Positions 35,228-44,143 of a stretch of 64,000 nt of DNA are shown piece after piece. The notes beneath the pieces were generated by a model. That model did not search any database. It saw nothing but the letters and a program-made list of their open reading frames with translations, and was not told where the DNA came from. The position numbers and the translations under genes were made by a program. This DNA comes from Croceivirga sp. (lineage in GTDB: Bacteria > Bacteroidota > Bacteroidia > Flavobacteriales > Flavobacteriaceae): the NCBI GenBank assembly GCA_028284665.1, contig JANQRG010000045.1, positions 124,001 to 188,000 on the forward strand, given 5' to 3'. The stretch's first letter is position 1. Every line of letters starts with the position of its first letter.

Positions 35228-36583
35228 TTAATACGCCTTATCCTCACCCCTAAAAGCATTAACAATTGTTTGTACTATGATTTTTAAATCCAAAAACAAA
35301 GACCAGTTCTCGATATAGAATATGTCAAATTTTATTCGATTTTGAATATCCGTATTATTTTCGATTTCACCACGATACCCTCGTACCTGTGCCAAACCAG
35401 TAATTCCAGGTTTTACAAAATGACGTACCATATATTTATCCACCCTGTCAGAATACTCATTAGTATGCTTCACCATATGAGGTCGTGGGCCAACCACGGA
35501 CATAGTACCAAAAAGTACGTTGTAAAATTGTGGAAGCTCATCAATACTGGTGCTTCTGATAAACCTCCCCACTTTTGTAACACGCATATCATTTTTACTT
35601 GCCGAAAGTTTATCCGCATTTTTGTTAGGTGCCATGGACCTGAATTTGTAACAATAAAATTCCCTATTATCAATACCGTTCCTGGTCTGCCTAAAAAAAA
35701 CCGGTCCTTTGGACTCTAAGGTAATAATGATGGCTAACAAAGGGGTTAACCAAGAAAGCAGTCCTAAAATTACTACAAGGGAAAAAATGATATCAAAGCT
35801 TCTTTTGATGAAGGCGTTTATCGGGTCATGAAGGGGGATATCCCTTAGAGATAGTATAGGAATGTAATCGTAATATTCGAACTTTAATTTTTTAGCAAAA
35901 ATGTTTTTATTGTCAGGTATAAACTTGAGGGTTTTCAGGTTGTTATCCGCAAAATTGATAAATTGAGTGACCTCTTCGTTTTTTAATTCCGATATAGAAC
36001 AATACACCTCATCTATGTTTTCATTGATAATAAAGTCGAAGCATTTGTGCAGATTAAACTTTTTACCACTTACACTTGAAAATTGCTTAACAAATCGATA
36101 TCCATACTCCGTTCTTTCTTGGAAAACATTCACCAATTGGTCTGTTTTACTATTTTTCCCAACTACAACTACATTTCTAGTATTGCCCTTTACCCTTTCA
36201 CGATATCTCATCAAAAGGATATAATTCAGCATCTTGATTGTGAAAATTGTCAGAGAAACAAATACAAAATACTGACCTAATGCCAACCTACTGATGATCG
36301 GTTGCTTGAAAAAGCCAATGAACGCATAAAGGATCAGGAAAAAAAACACGAACTGAACGAAAAGCAGTCTTAACACAAACGCCACTTTGGCATAACGATG
36401 CACCTTATAAAATTTATTCCGAATAGAAACTACTACCCATCCTAATGATATATAGGCATGGAACAACAATGGAGTTTGAAAGTTTATTGGGAGAAAATAA
36501 AGAAACAAATTAATAACCAATAAGTCGATAAGGTATGACATCGGGGTAATCAGGTCAAAATATTTGTTCTGTGTAAAAAACAT
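35228..36583 (-). CDS. Initiating polyprenyl-phosphate sugar-phosphate transferase (WcaJ-like)
   Basis: The 451-residue protein has about four N-terminal membrane helices, a central Rossmann-like domain (CoA_binding_3 type, RNVVVVGKNSKTDQL), a further helix and a C-terminal bacterial sugar transferase domain. The latter shows GPVFFRQTRNGI, YCYKFRSM and DELPQFYNVLFGTMSVVGPRPH. It places the first sugar phosphate of the repeat unit on undecaprenyl phosphate. Sugar specificity cannot be told. Confidence 0.93.
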   Translation of the reverse strand: MFFTQNKYFDLITPMSYLIDLLVINLFLYFLPINFQTPLLFHAYISLGWVVVSIRNKFYKVHRYAKVAFVLRLLFVQFVFFFLILYAFIGFFKQPIISRLALGQYFVFVSLTIFTIKMLNYILLMRYRERVKGNTRNVVVVGKNSKTDQLVNVFQERTEYGYRFVKQFSSVSGKKFNLHKCFDFIINENIDEVYCSISELKNEEVTQFINFADNNLKTLKFIPDNKNIFAKKLKFEYYDYIPILSLRDIPLHDPINAFIKRSFDIIFSLVVILGLLSWLTPLLAIIITLESKGPVFFRQTRNGIDNREFYCYKFRSMAPNKNADKLSASKNDMRVTKVGRFIRSTSIDELPQFYNVLFGTMSVVGPRPHMVKHTNEYSDRVDKYMVRHFVKPGITGLAQVRGYRGEIENNTDIQNRIKFDIFYIENWSLFLDLKIIVQTIVNAFRGEDKAY

Positions 36584-36694
36584 TACTTCTAGGGCAACCT
36601 AAACTTATTTTTAGATTTTTGCAGGTCCTTCATATTTCCGAATCTTAACCCTTTCATTTTTGTAAACGGTTGTTTTTAAGTCAAAAAGAGTGGT

Positions 36695-37924
36695 TTAGTC
36701 AATTATTTTGAAACTGTGTTGTTGTTGCGAAGTACCAATAGGTTCCTTTTGTGATCCTATGCCGAGTGAGCACAAAAACAGTGTCCCAAAAATGGCATAA
36801 TATTCAATTCCTTTGATTCTTACCATCATTGATTCAGTAAGATTTGCCAGAAAGAATGTAAAGAAAATAAACGTAAACAAATGATCTCTCTTATAAATGC
36901 TCAATAAAAACAAAAAGGCTAGTGCAATTGCATAAACAAACCCGCCTATTGCCCCATTTGTACTCAGATATTCCAGAAACTGGTTATGGGCGTTCAGCTC
37001 ATTTGCCGCCGCTAAAGAATAGCCTCCTTCTTGATACTTTTCTTTTCGCACCTGTTCAATATCATGATATCCTACTCCAGTAAACGGGCTTTCTTTAAAT
37101 ATTTGGTATGACACCTCCCATCGTTGTACTCTTTTTTCATCGAATATTGCGTCCACAGAGAACATTCTGCTCTGCATATAATAGCTCTCAAAGGCCCAAA
37201 AAAAAGTAGTGCACAACGAAACACCAAAAACCAGTACAATTAGTTGTTGTTTGTACTGCTTGATATTGCTGACCGCAATATAGAACAAAAACAGAACGAA
37301 TAAGAGCAGGGCCATTTTACTAGCCAATTGGAAGAGCCCAAATAAAAAGATTATCAATAAGGTATACCTAAGGGTCTTATTAAGCTGTCGGTCCTGTATC
37401 AAAAAGAGTATAGATGTGACCAAGAATAGACTTAGATAGGCAGGATGGGTATCAGCAGTTTCGGTAAAACTATGAGCAAAGTACCGGTCCTGAAACCAAA
37501 CTTTTAATGGTTCTCCGCTCTTGATAATCTCCAAAGTAAGATTGGTATAACAAATAATTAAAGTTGCCAAACACCCCCATATCAATGACATAAAAATTCT
37601 ACGCTGGTTCTTTATATACCGTTTATTTTCAGACAACATCAAAAGCGGCACAAACAACAACGACCAATGCGTTTCCAAATACTTGATATTGTCAATTTCC
37701 AAACTCCTAAATGAGGCAAGCACAGATAAGGCGAAAAACCCAATAATGGGCCAGCCGTAGGTAAAATATCTTTTAAAATTCAACTTCTTTGACACAAATA
37801 TGATGTCGATAAAGCTCAATATTATGAATACCCCCAAAATAAAATTATTGAGTTTCATGTACATGGGCAATGTAAAGACGACTGCGTACATAAGCCAAAT
37901 CTTATATTTGAATACGGTTTTCAA
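36695..37924 (-). CDS. O-antigen ligase/polymerase family protein
   Basis: The 409-residue protein has about 11 membrane helices and the Wzy_C/WaaL periplasmic loop with GVGYHDIE and LNAHNQFLEYLSTNGAIGG. Members either polymerise repeat units or attach O-antigen to lipid A core; sequence alone does not decide. A second member is encoded at 40575 and a further polymerase-like protein at 41856. Confidence 0.88.
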   Translation of the reverse strand: MKTVFKYKIWLMYAVVFTLPMYMKLNNFILGVFIILSFIDIIFVSKKLNFKRYFTYGWPIIGFFALSVLASFRSLEIDNIKYLETHWSLLFVPLLMLSENKRYIKNQRRIFMSLIWGCLATLIICYTNLTLEIIKSGEPLKVWFQDRYFAHSFTETADTHPAYLSLFLVTSILFLIQDRQLNKTLRYTLLIIFLFGLFQLASKMALLLFVLFLFYIAVSNIKQYKQQLIVLVFGVSLCTTFFWAFESYYMQSRMFSVDAIFDEKRVQRWEVSYQIFKESPFTGVGYHDIEQVRKEKYQEGGYSLAAANELNAHNQFLEYLSTNGAIGGFVYAIALAFLFLLSIYKRDHLFTFIFFTFFLANLTESMMVRIKGIEYYAIFGTLFLCSLGIGSQKEPIGTSQQQHSFKIID

Positions 37925-38361
37925 GACAAAATTTATTCTATAACAGGTGATAAATTAAACCATGGGTTGAAAATACATAAAATCAACTCTAGACAAAATC
38001 TAAGCAAGTGATTCTTTACAAAACGAAAAAAGAATTTTGATCTAATAAACTACCCTCCACATGAAGGACCTATTGCCCCCGGCCTTGATGTTTCAAACTT
38101 CAGACCAACTTTACCAGCTTACCGTATTGAAGAGTTTCCTCTGATTAAAATTCATAGAACAATTTATTGAAACTACGTATGGGAATAACACTCTTAAGAC
38201 TTCCCTAAGCGGTTTCTTTGAGTACTTCGAATTTGGAGGCAGGTAATAGAGAAGATTCTGAATTTGTCTTCATTATATTCTCCCATCTACTTTTCAATTG
38301 TATGGAAATATAATCGATATTACGGACTAAAAGTCTTCAGGAGCTTATGATTTCCAACGGC
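37925..38361. other. Intergenic stretch with no intact gene
   Basis: I see no open frame with coding character on either strand. The minus strand carries short stop-broken runs such as YISIQLKSRWENIM. These could be the decayed C-terminal part of the epimerase remnant upstream or of another gene, but I cannot assign them. Confidence 0.5.
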
Positions 38362-38785
38362 TTAAAGCCCCGTAGAAATTATAGCGGAACTTAAACTTTT
38401 GGTCTCAGAGTTTTCCGTTTTTTGTGCCATAGATTTTCCATAGGGTGTAATACTGCTAGTAAAACACATATTCTCTATTCCGGTTTTCCGAGCGAGATCG
38501 TTTACGTGGTAAGCCCTGGAATATTCGTATTTAATAGTCATGCCTGGGCTCCTTGTGAATAGCGATCAAATTGAAAATCCAAGGTTGCTGTGGGCCTATC
38601 TCCCTGTCAAACTTTAATTCTATTGGCTTTCTTACATCAATGAAATCAAAGCTTACTCGAATGTTTTCTACAAATCACGAAGACTCAAAAAGTTTTTCTC
38701 TTACCTTATCAGCGTATGAACCAATTGTACCTAAAAGGTCACTAAAAACCTTACAGAAATTTTGCTTAAGTACCGCCAATTCCAT
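38362..38785 (-). pseudogene. Decayed SDR epimerase remnant
   Basis: Reading the minus strand from 38785, the frame gives TIGSYADKVREKLFESS, an internal TGA at 38677, then DVRKPIEL and FNLIAIHKEPRHDY. The next part is in another frame from 38541: RAYHVNDLARKTGIENM, CFTSSITPYGKSMAQKTENSETK. These pieces match, in order, an extended SDR/NAD-dependent epimerase (FNLAA.HREPGHE and FTSSIAPYG with TEDSETKP). At least one nonsense codon, one frameshift near 38535 and loss of the glycine-rich N-terminus and the C-terminus make it non-functional. Its start overlaps the end of the GT2 gene by 55 bases. Confidence 0.75.
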
Positions 38786-39537
38786 TTAAGAATAAATTTC
38801 CAGATACTCATTATATTCCAAAAATTATATTTCCCAAAAAGTTTTTTGGAACTACTTTCATTTAGGTTATGGTAAATATATGAGCTCGACACACCTATTA
38901 CCTTCATTTTTTTTTGATGTGCTTCAAAACAGATATCAATATCTTCACAGTATAATCTATATCTTTCATCCAATAAATTATTATTCTCTTTCAACAACCG
39001 CCTAGATATTAACATACATGCTCCTAAACACCAATCTATTTGAGGACCAACCATTTGAATCTCGGATTTAGCTTTTAATAGCCCAGTTCTTTTTTTTATA
39101 ACATTTAAGAAATTTGGAAATTTTTTCCATGTCACTTGAAGTGTGCCATCAGGGTACTTCATCAAAGGCGCAATAATACCTATATCATCTTTAAGTTTTA
39201 TTTTCAAATATAGATCAGATAAGAAATCAATATCAAAATAAGTATCTGGATTAAGTAAAAGAAAATATTCTGACTTCAAATTAAAATGCCTAATCAAATC
39301 ATTGTTGTTTTTGGAAAAACCTTCTAAAATGGTTTTTTCCAATATTCTGTTATGAAAAGGACCGTTTTTTAATTTATGAAGTGTTTTGTCAGATGATTTA
39401 GCATCACAAAAATAAACGTTCTTATAATCAAATTTAATAAGGGAATCGATCAGTTTATCGATGTAATCTGAATGATTGTGCGTGACTATCAAAATACTCA
39501 CTTCATCTTTATATCCCATATAAAATGATGTTTTCAA
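38731..39537 (-). CDS. Glycosyltransferase family 2 (rhamnosyltransferase-like)
   Basis: The 268-residue GT-A enzyme begins VSILIVTHNHSDYIDKLIDSL, has LLLNPDTYFD (metal-binding acidic motif) and LDERYRLYCEDIDICFEAH near the acceptor site, resembling rhamnosyl- and galactofuranosyltransferases such as WbbL. It overlaps the GT4 gene by 29 bases. Its 3' end runs into the epimerase remnant. Base composition is A+T rich. Confidence 0.9.
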   Translation of the reverse strand: MKTSFYMGYKDEVSILIVTHNHSDYIDKLIDSLIKFDYKNVYFCDAKSSDKTLHKLKNGPFHNRILEKTILEGFSKNNNDLIRHFNLKSEYFLLLNPDTYFDIDFLSDLYLKIKLKDDIGIIAPLMKYPDGTLQVTWKKFPNFLNVIKKRTGLLKAKSEIQMVGPQIDWCLGACMLISRRLLKENNNLLDERYRLYCEDIDICFEAHQKKMKVIGVSSSYIYHNLNESSSKKLFGKYNFWNIMSIWKFILKWNWRYLSKISVRFLVTF

Positions 39538-40567
39538 TGCTTTTTATAAAATGTGGAAAAGAGTAGTTTTCTTGATAAGCAATTCTAGCATTTTCCTTCT
39601 GCTTTTCTAATAGTTGAGGAGCATCAACAAACTTCGTAATAATTGACTCAAAATTTTCCGTATTTTCATTTAGAATATTTGCAGCACCGTAATTCATCAA
39701 ATCGTTTGACACAATCTGGTTCGTAGTAATAATAGAGAGACCAGCCATCAATGCTTCTATATATACAAGAGGATATACCTCATACTTTTCATTGCTTAAA
39801 AACAGCAACACATCATTTCTGGATAAACAGTCGTATTTTTCCTTATCTTCTGATATCACACCATGATACCTGAAAAAAATATATTTGCGATCTAGTTCGT
39901 TTATTATATCCCTAACATCTTCTGACATAATACCTCCATATACATTTAGATTACATTTAATTTTTGCCACAGATATTATTTCCGCAATCCTTTTAAGTCT
40001 ATAAGCGCCCTTTTCTTTGGAAACATTAGAAAGATAGATTAAGTTTAGTTCTTCTGTCGATCCTGCAGTTTTAGGTTTTGCTTTAAAATAATCTGGCAAA
40101 GAATTCGGAACCAAAAAAGTACGGAGCCCAAGTATATCTAATTTGTGTTTTTGATCTACGTTAATAACAATAATCTTTGGCTTGTAAAATAAAAACTTGT
40201 TGTATTTTTTTATTTTTTTTTCAAGTCCATTAGCATGTATGTGAGCAGTAATGTTTGTAGTTTTTAAGCTGCATAAAACCAGTGTAATAAAATCTCGGTA
40301 AAAGGCATATCCTTTTGGGGTAATATTCATATACACCATATCAGTGCGCTTAATTGTAAATAGTTGTTTGAAAAGCTTAAAAAAGTAAAAAACTTTTTTA
40401 ACGCTAAATTTTCCAAAACTAGAAAAATCAACTGCTTGTGAGGTATCTATAACGGAGACAGTGATTGATTTGTCATTACTAAAAATGGCGTTTTTTATAA
40501 GGTCAGAAATGACCTTAACTCCATTATTGGGTCCTGTTATTGGAAAAATGAAAAATAAAGTCTTCAT
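39509..40567 (-). CDS. Glycosyltransferase family 4-like
   Basis: The 352-residue GT-B enzyme has NLIYLSNVSKEKGAYRL in the middle and the GT4 nucleotide-sugar site YEVYPLVYIEALMAGLSIITT (E-x7-E type). It probably extends the repeat unit. The gene lies seven bases after the polymerase-like gene and overlaps the GT2 gene. Donor and acceptor are unknown. Confidence 0.88.
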   Translation of the reverse strand: MKTLFFIFPITGPNNGVKVISDLIKNAIFSNDKSITVSVIDTSQAVDFSSFGKFSVKKVFYFFKLFKQLFTIKRTDMVYMNITPKGYAFYRDFITLVLCSLKTTNITAHIHANGLEKKIKKYNKFLFYKPKIIVINVDQKHKLDILGLRTFLVPNSLPDYFKAKPKTAGSTEELNLIYLSNVSKEKGAYRLKRIAEIISVAKIKCNLNVYGGIMSEDVRDIINELDRKYIFFRYHGVISEDKEKYDCLSRNDVLLFLSNEKYEVYPLVYIEALMAGLSIITTNQIVSNDLMNYGAANILNENTENFESIITKFVDAPQLLEKQKENARIAYQENYSFPHFIKSIENIILYGI

Positions 40568-40574
40568 CCCAATA

Positions 40575-41837
40575 TTAAGCTGGTTGTAAATTCTTATCTA
40601 CTTTCCTCAGTTCAAAACTGAAATAAATGACAGATCCAAAATAAGCGAAAAAGACAATTCCTTTATTTAATTCTAAAATAGTCTCAGTCAACGATGTCCC
40701 AAAGACAATAGCAATAAAAGCCAAACCTATCTTACACCTATTTTCCTTGTATTTCGCCAACATGTATAGTAAAAAAAAAGGATAAATGATACCAAGAATA
40801 ATACCATGTCTTAAAACGTCGGACAAAAATTGGTTATGGGGGTTAAACATTTTACCATTCTTTTCCATCATATATAATAGTGGTCCAAAGTTGTTTTCTT
40901 TGTAAGATTGGATTAAATTCTCTTGAACTGCTGTTGAGGAACCATATCCAATTACTGGTTTATGTTCTATTAAATCCAAACAGCTCTCCCATATCATAGC
41001 TCTAATACCTCTACCTCCCCATACTTGATCAGTACTGTACTCCTTGTTATAATTAACAGCTTCCTTGAATCTTTCTCTAAGAGGAGTTACTGCATAAAAG
41101 GATGATACAATTAAGACTAAAAACAGGACTCCAATATAAAAGTGTTTCTTTAGGAATCTTGCCTTTATAACTAAATAAATTCCTCCAAAAAAAAATAAGA
41201 CCAATAAAATAAACCAAATAATTCTGACCCCAAGTAGTAAAATATAAATTATGCATAGGGAAGACAAAACATATATCATAACAGTAGCAACTTCATTCTT
41301 GAAAGATTTAAGTAATACAAAAGGATAAACCAAAGATAGTAGTAGGTACATACTTAAATAAGTTGCATGTAGTCCTATTTGTCCGGATAATTGGTGATTG
41401 ACATAATTACTGAACTCAAATGAATCAATAGACAGCAAGAAAACCTTCAACATAGCAAAGGTGGTTACCAATACTCCCGTAAAAAAAAACAACTTAAAAA
41501 TCAGCTTAATATCTTCTTTGTTTATTTTGATTAAACCGATTGAAATTGGTAATATGACAAATGATAATTTCTTCTCTAATCCCTTTAGTACTCCAACTTC
41601 AGAAATATCATACAGAAACCCCAAAACTAAAATCAAATAAAGCAAAAGAAAAAAAAAGACAAATCTTCTCTGAAAAACCTTGTAAATTTCAACACCTTTA
41701 AATCTAACGACGCAATAGAGGAATAATAATATTGATATGACGTTTGTAAAAATCATAGGCAGGTAGATTGCTACGGCAAATAAATACAGCAAGACCTTAC
41801 CGTAATTGATATTATTTAATCCAGGTGCGAACCGCAA
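40575..41837 (-). CDS. O-antigen ligase/polymerase family protein
   Basis: The 420-residue polytopic protein has about 11 helices and the Wzy_C loop with IWESCLDLIEHKPVIGYGSS and MFNPHNQFLSDVLRHGIILG. It is similar in layout to the protein encoded at 36695. One of them may act as ligase and the other as polymerase. Confidence 0.87.
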   Translation of the reverse strand: MRFAPGLNNINYGKVLLYLFAVAIYLPMIFTNVISILLFLYCVVRFKGVEIYKVFQRRFVFFFLLLYLILVLGFLYDISEVGVLKGLEKKLSFVILPISIGLIKINKEDIKLIFKLFFFTGVLVTTFAMLKVFLLSIDSFEFSNYVNHQLSGQIGLHATYLSMYLLLSLVYPFVLLKSFKNEVATVMIYVLSSLCIIYILLLGVRIIWFILLVLFFFGGIYLVIKARFLKKHFYIGVLFLVLIVSSFYAVTPLRERFKEAVNYNKEYSTDQVWGGRGIRAMIWESCLDLIEHKPVIGYGSSTAVQENLIQSYKENNFGPLLYMMEKNGKMFNPHNQFLSDVLRHGIILGIIYPFFLLYMLAKYKENRCKIGLAFIAIVFGTSLTETILELNKGIVFFAYFGSVIYFSFELRKVDKNLQPA

Positions 41838-41855
41838 TATCCAATTTTTAATAAA

Positions 41856-43157
41856 TTAATAAACAGTTGTTATGTTTTTCTCTGAATTACGCTTTATATC
41901 AATTAATAAGAGTAGTTCAAAAATTATTATAACTGAGAAGTATTCAAACCAATAATCCAATAAAAAAAATCCTGCAAGTACGATTACTAAAAATTTAGAA
42001 TAGGTTAACATCCTCCATTTTTTAATGATATAACCTAAATAGAGAAAAATAAAAAAAAGTAATCCTATTAAGCCGTATTCACCAATTATCTGATTGTAAA
42101 AAGAGAACGGCTGGTTAGCGGTATTATTTCTATTATCCCAGGGATTGTTAAAATCATGTGTCCAGATATCCAGGTGATATTTTTTAAATTCTTCCGAAAC
42201 GTAGTTTAAAGAATCGGGAAACCATCCAACGTAATCACCTGAGGTTATAAATGCAACTCTGGATGAAAAATTGCCGCCTCCAGCTCCAAAAATAAAGGAT
42301 CCGATGGATGAAGTCCAGTATTCAAATGTTTGATAAAACGATTTTATCTTGAAGGGCGCGTCATGATCATTTTCTATAATTCTATAAATGTATCTGGTCG
42401 CATAGGTCACGTTACCGGGCGCGAAATAATTAAAAAACAAAAAGATTAAAATGACACCTAAAATGATAAGAGCTTTTTTCTTAATCTGAATTCTTGAGAA
42501 TAAATAAATGCCAACAACCATGGCCCCCAAAAAAGTAACCAACCCGCTCATATAAGTTGCCATTAATAAAAATAATATTGCCAGTAGCCCAAACCGCCAT
42601 TTTCTTCTTTGTAGATACATTATAGAAAAGAAGGACATTATTATAAAATTTACTGAAGAATTCGCGTAAAGGGATTTAATAAAATCTCCTGCCGAATTTG
42701 TAACACTATATGGATTTAATGACCCATATAATAAGGTAGTATTTACAAACTGATATGCGATCACAATAATGTTTATTACAAAAAAGGCATCAATAGTCTT
42801 GTATATACCTTCAGCTGGGTTTACTTTAAGGAAGTATAGAATTTGAGATAGTGTAATGTAACAAATTGACCAAAAAGCCAAACAGAGCAAATAGTTGGGA
42901 AAATAAAAAACGGAATTAAAGACTAATAAGTAAATTCCGAATAGAATATGATATAAGATTATAAGAAGATAAAATAAGCCAAATGAATGGACATACAGAT
43001 TTGCATTAAATCGGAGAATTGAAATCAAAACTATGCCAATTATCTTTAAAAAGACACTGCCTTGAGTTACTAAGATTAAAAACAATAAAAACCTATAATC
43101 AACGCTACTATTTGAAGATTTTAGTAAGTTAAGTTTCAATTTCAGGCTCAAAGGCAT
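41856..43157 (-). CDS. Wzy-like repeat-unit polymerase candidate
   Basis: The 433-residue membrane protein has about 11 hydrophobic helices and a large periplasmic loop around 250-340 (GAGGGNFSSRVAFITSG, NQIIGEYGLIGLLFF). It lacks the full Wzy_C pattern of its two neighbours but has the layout of O-antigen polymerases. It overlaps the upstream DUF115-like gene by ten bases. Low conservation is normal for Wzy. Confidence 0.72.
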   Translation of the reverse strand: MPLSLKLKLNLLKSSNSSVDYRFLLFLILVTQGSVFLKIIGIVLISILRFNANLYVHSFGLFYLLIILYHILFGIYLLVFNSVFYFPNYLLCLAFWSICYITLSQILYFLKVNPAEGIYKTIDAFFVINIIVIAYQFVNTTLLYGSLNPYSVTNSAGDFIKSLYANSSVNFIIMSFFSIMYLQRRKWRFGLLAILFLLMATYMSGLVTFLGAMVVGIYLFSRIQIKKKALIILGVILIFLFFNYFAPGNVTYATRYIYRIIENDHDAPFKIKSFYQTFEYWTSSIGSFIFGAGGGNFSSRVAFITSGDYVGWFPDSLNYVSEEFKKYHLDIWTHDFNNPWDNRNNTANQPFSFYNQIIGEYGLIGLLFFIFLYLGYIIKKWRMLTYSKFLVIVLAGFFLLDYWFEYFSVIIIFELLLLIDIKRNSEKNITTVY

Positions 43158-44143
43158 TTTTGCAAGTTAGCTTCAAATGGGTAAATAGGTAGATACTTTG
43201 ATAATATTGAATTTTTATTGCCGGTATACAATTTCACCCCAGAGTTTTGAATGAAAACATCATCATATATCTTAAAATACTTATCCATCTTTATCCCCGC
43301 TCTTTTTCTCATTAAATCTTCATCTATGGTAGGATGTTTTGAATTTTGATACTCATTTACTTGTTTAAAGTGTTTTTTTCTCAAGACATTGATGTAATCA
43401 TAGGAATCTATATCGGGATAGATTTTACTTTTTATTTTTGAATCTGTGAAATATTCACCTCCATTAAGGTCTATCCCTAACATAACAATGTTTTTATATC
43501 CTAAAGCTTGAGCAAACATAACAGCGCATCCTATATGACTGTTGTGATGTATTAGATTGGATAATTTCACTCCATCAACCGCTTTACTATCTTTAAAGTA
43601 TAGCTTCAATATCTCGGGGTAAATAGTCGGAAAAAGATGAGGAATGTGTACATAGGTTCTGTTTTGGAATTCATATTTGGATAAATCAAATCCACTTTTG
43701 AGTATATGTTTGTACTGGAAGAACATATCAACATCGGAATACCTTTTTGATGTTTCCTTACAGAAAAAGTCCTGCATTTCCTTGAGCGGAATCATTTCCA
43801 TAAAATGATAATCCGGAATTATTGGATGAACAAAAGAGTAATTCAGTCCAATTATGTTGTTATGCCTTATTAAATCCCAATCGTTATTCGTTAATTCATT
43901 TATAGAATCCCCACTTCCCAAAATAAATACCGTGTCGGATTTCTTTTTTTTGTCGATATATTTATCTACTAATTCATGCCCTTTTAAAAAGGCATGAATT
44001 CTAAAAAAAATCAATTTTATCTCTGACTGCGCATACATTTGCAGGTACTCATTTCCTTTTTCTGTCTTAAAAATGTGAGGCTTTTTCAGGATTAAGAAAA
44101 TAGAATAAACAAATCCTAGATATTTAAAAATCAACTCTTTCAT
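43148..44143 (-). CDS. DUF115-like protein, candidate CMP-ulosonate glycosyltransferase
   Basis: The 331-residue soluble protein has VFILGSGDSINEL (72-84), IGLNYSFVHPIIPDYHFME and SHIGCAVMFAQALGYKNIVMLGIDLNGG (203-229, here in part). These resemble the DUF115/MAF_flag10 domain, found in motility accessory factors that transfer nonulosonic acids to flagellin and related to sialyltransferase-like folds. The nearby CMP-sugar cytidylyltransferase supports a transferase role, but this is inference. It is coupled to the flippase gene by ATGA and to the polymerase gene by overlap. A different glycan-modifying role is possible. Confidence 0.65.
   Translation of the reverse strand: MKELIFKYLGFVYSIFLILKKPHIFKTEKGNEYLQMYAQSEIKLIFFRIHAFLKGHELVDKYIDKKKKSDTVFILGSGDSINELTNNDWDLIRHNNIIGLNYSFVHPIIPDYHFMEMIPLKEMQDFFCKETSKRYSDVDMFFQYKHILKSGFDLSKYEFQNRTYVHIPHLFPTIYPEILKLYFKDSKAVDGVKLSNLIHHNSHIGCAVMFAQALGYKNIVMLGIDLNGGEYFTDSKIKSKIYPDIDSYDYINVLRKKHFKQVNEYQNSKHPTIDEDLMRKRAGIKMDKYFKIYDDVFIQNSGVKLYTGNKNSILSKYLPIYPFEANLQKCL

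Noticed and set aside
38571-38789. 72-codon plus-strand frame
   Set aside because: It is antisense to the decayed epimerase, whose minus-strand pieces show real family similarity.
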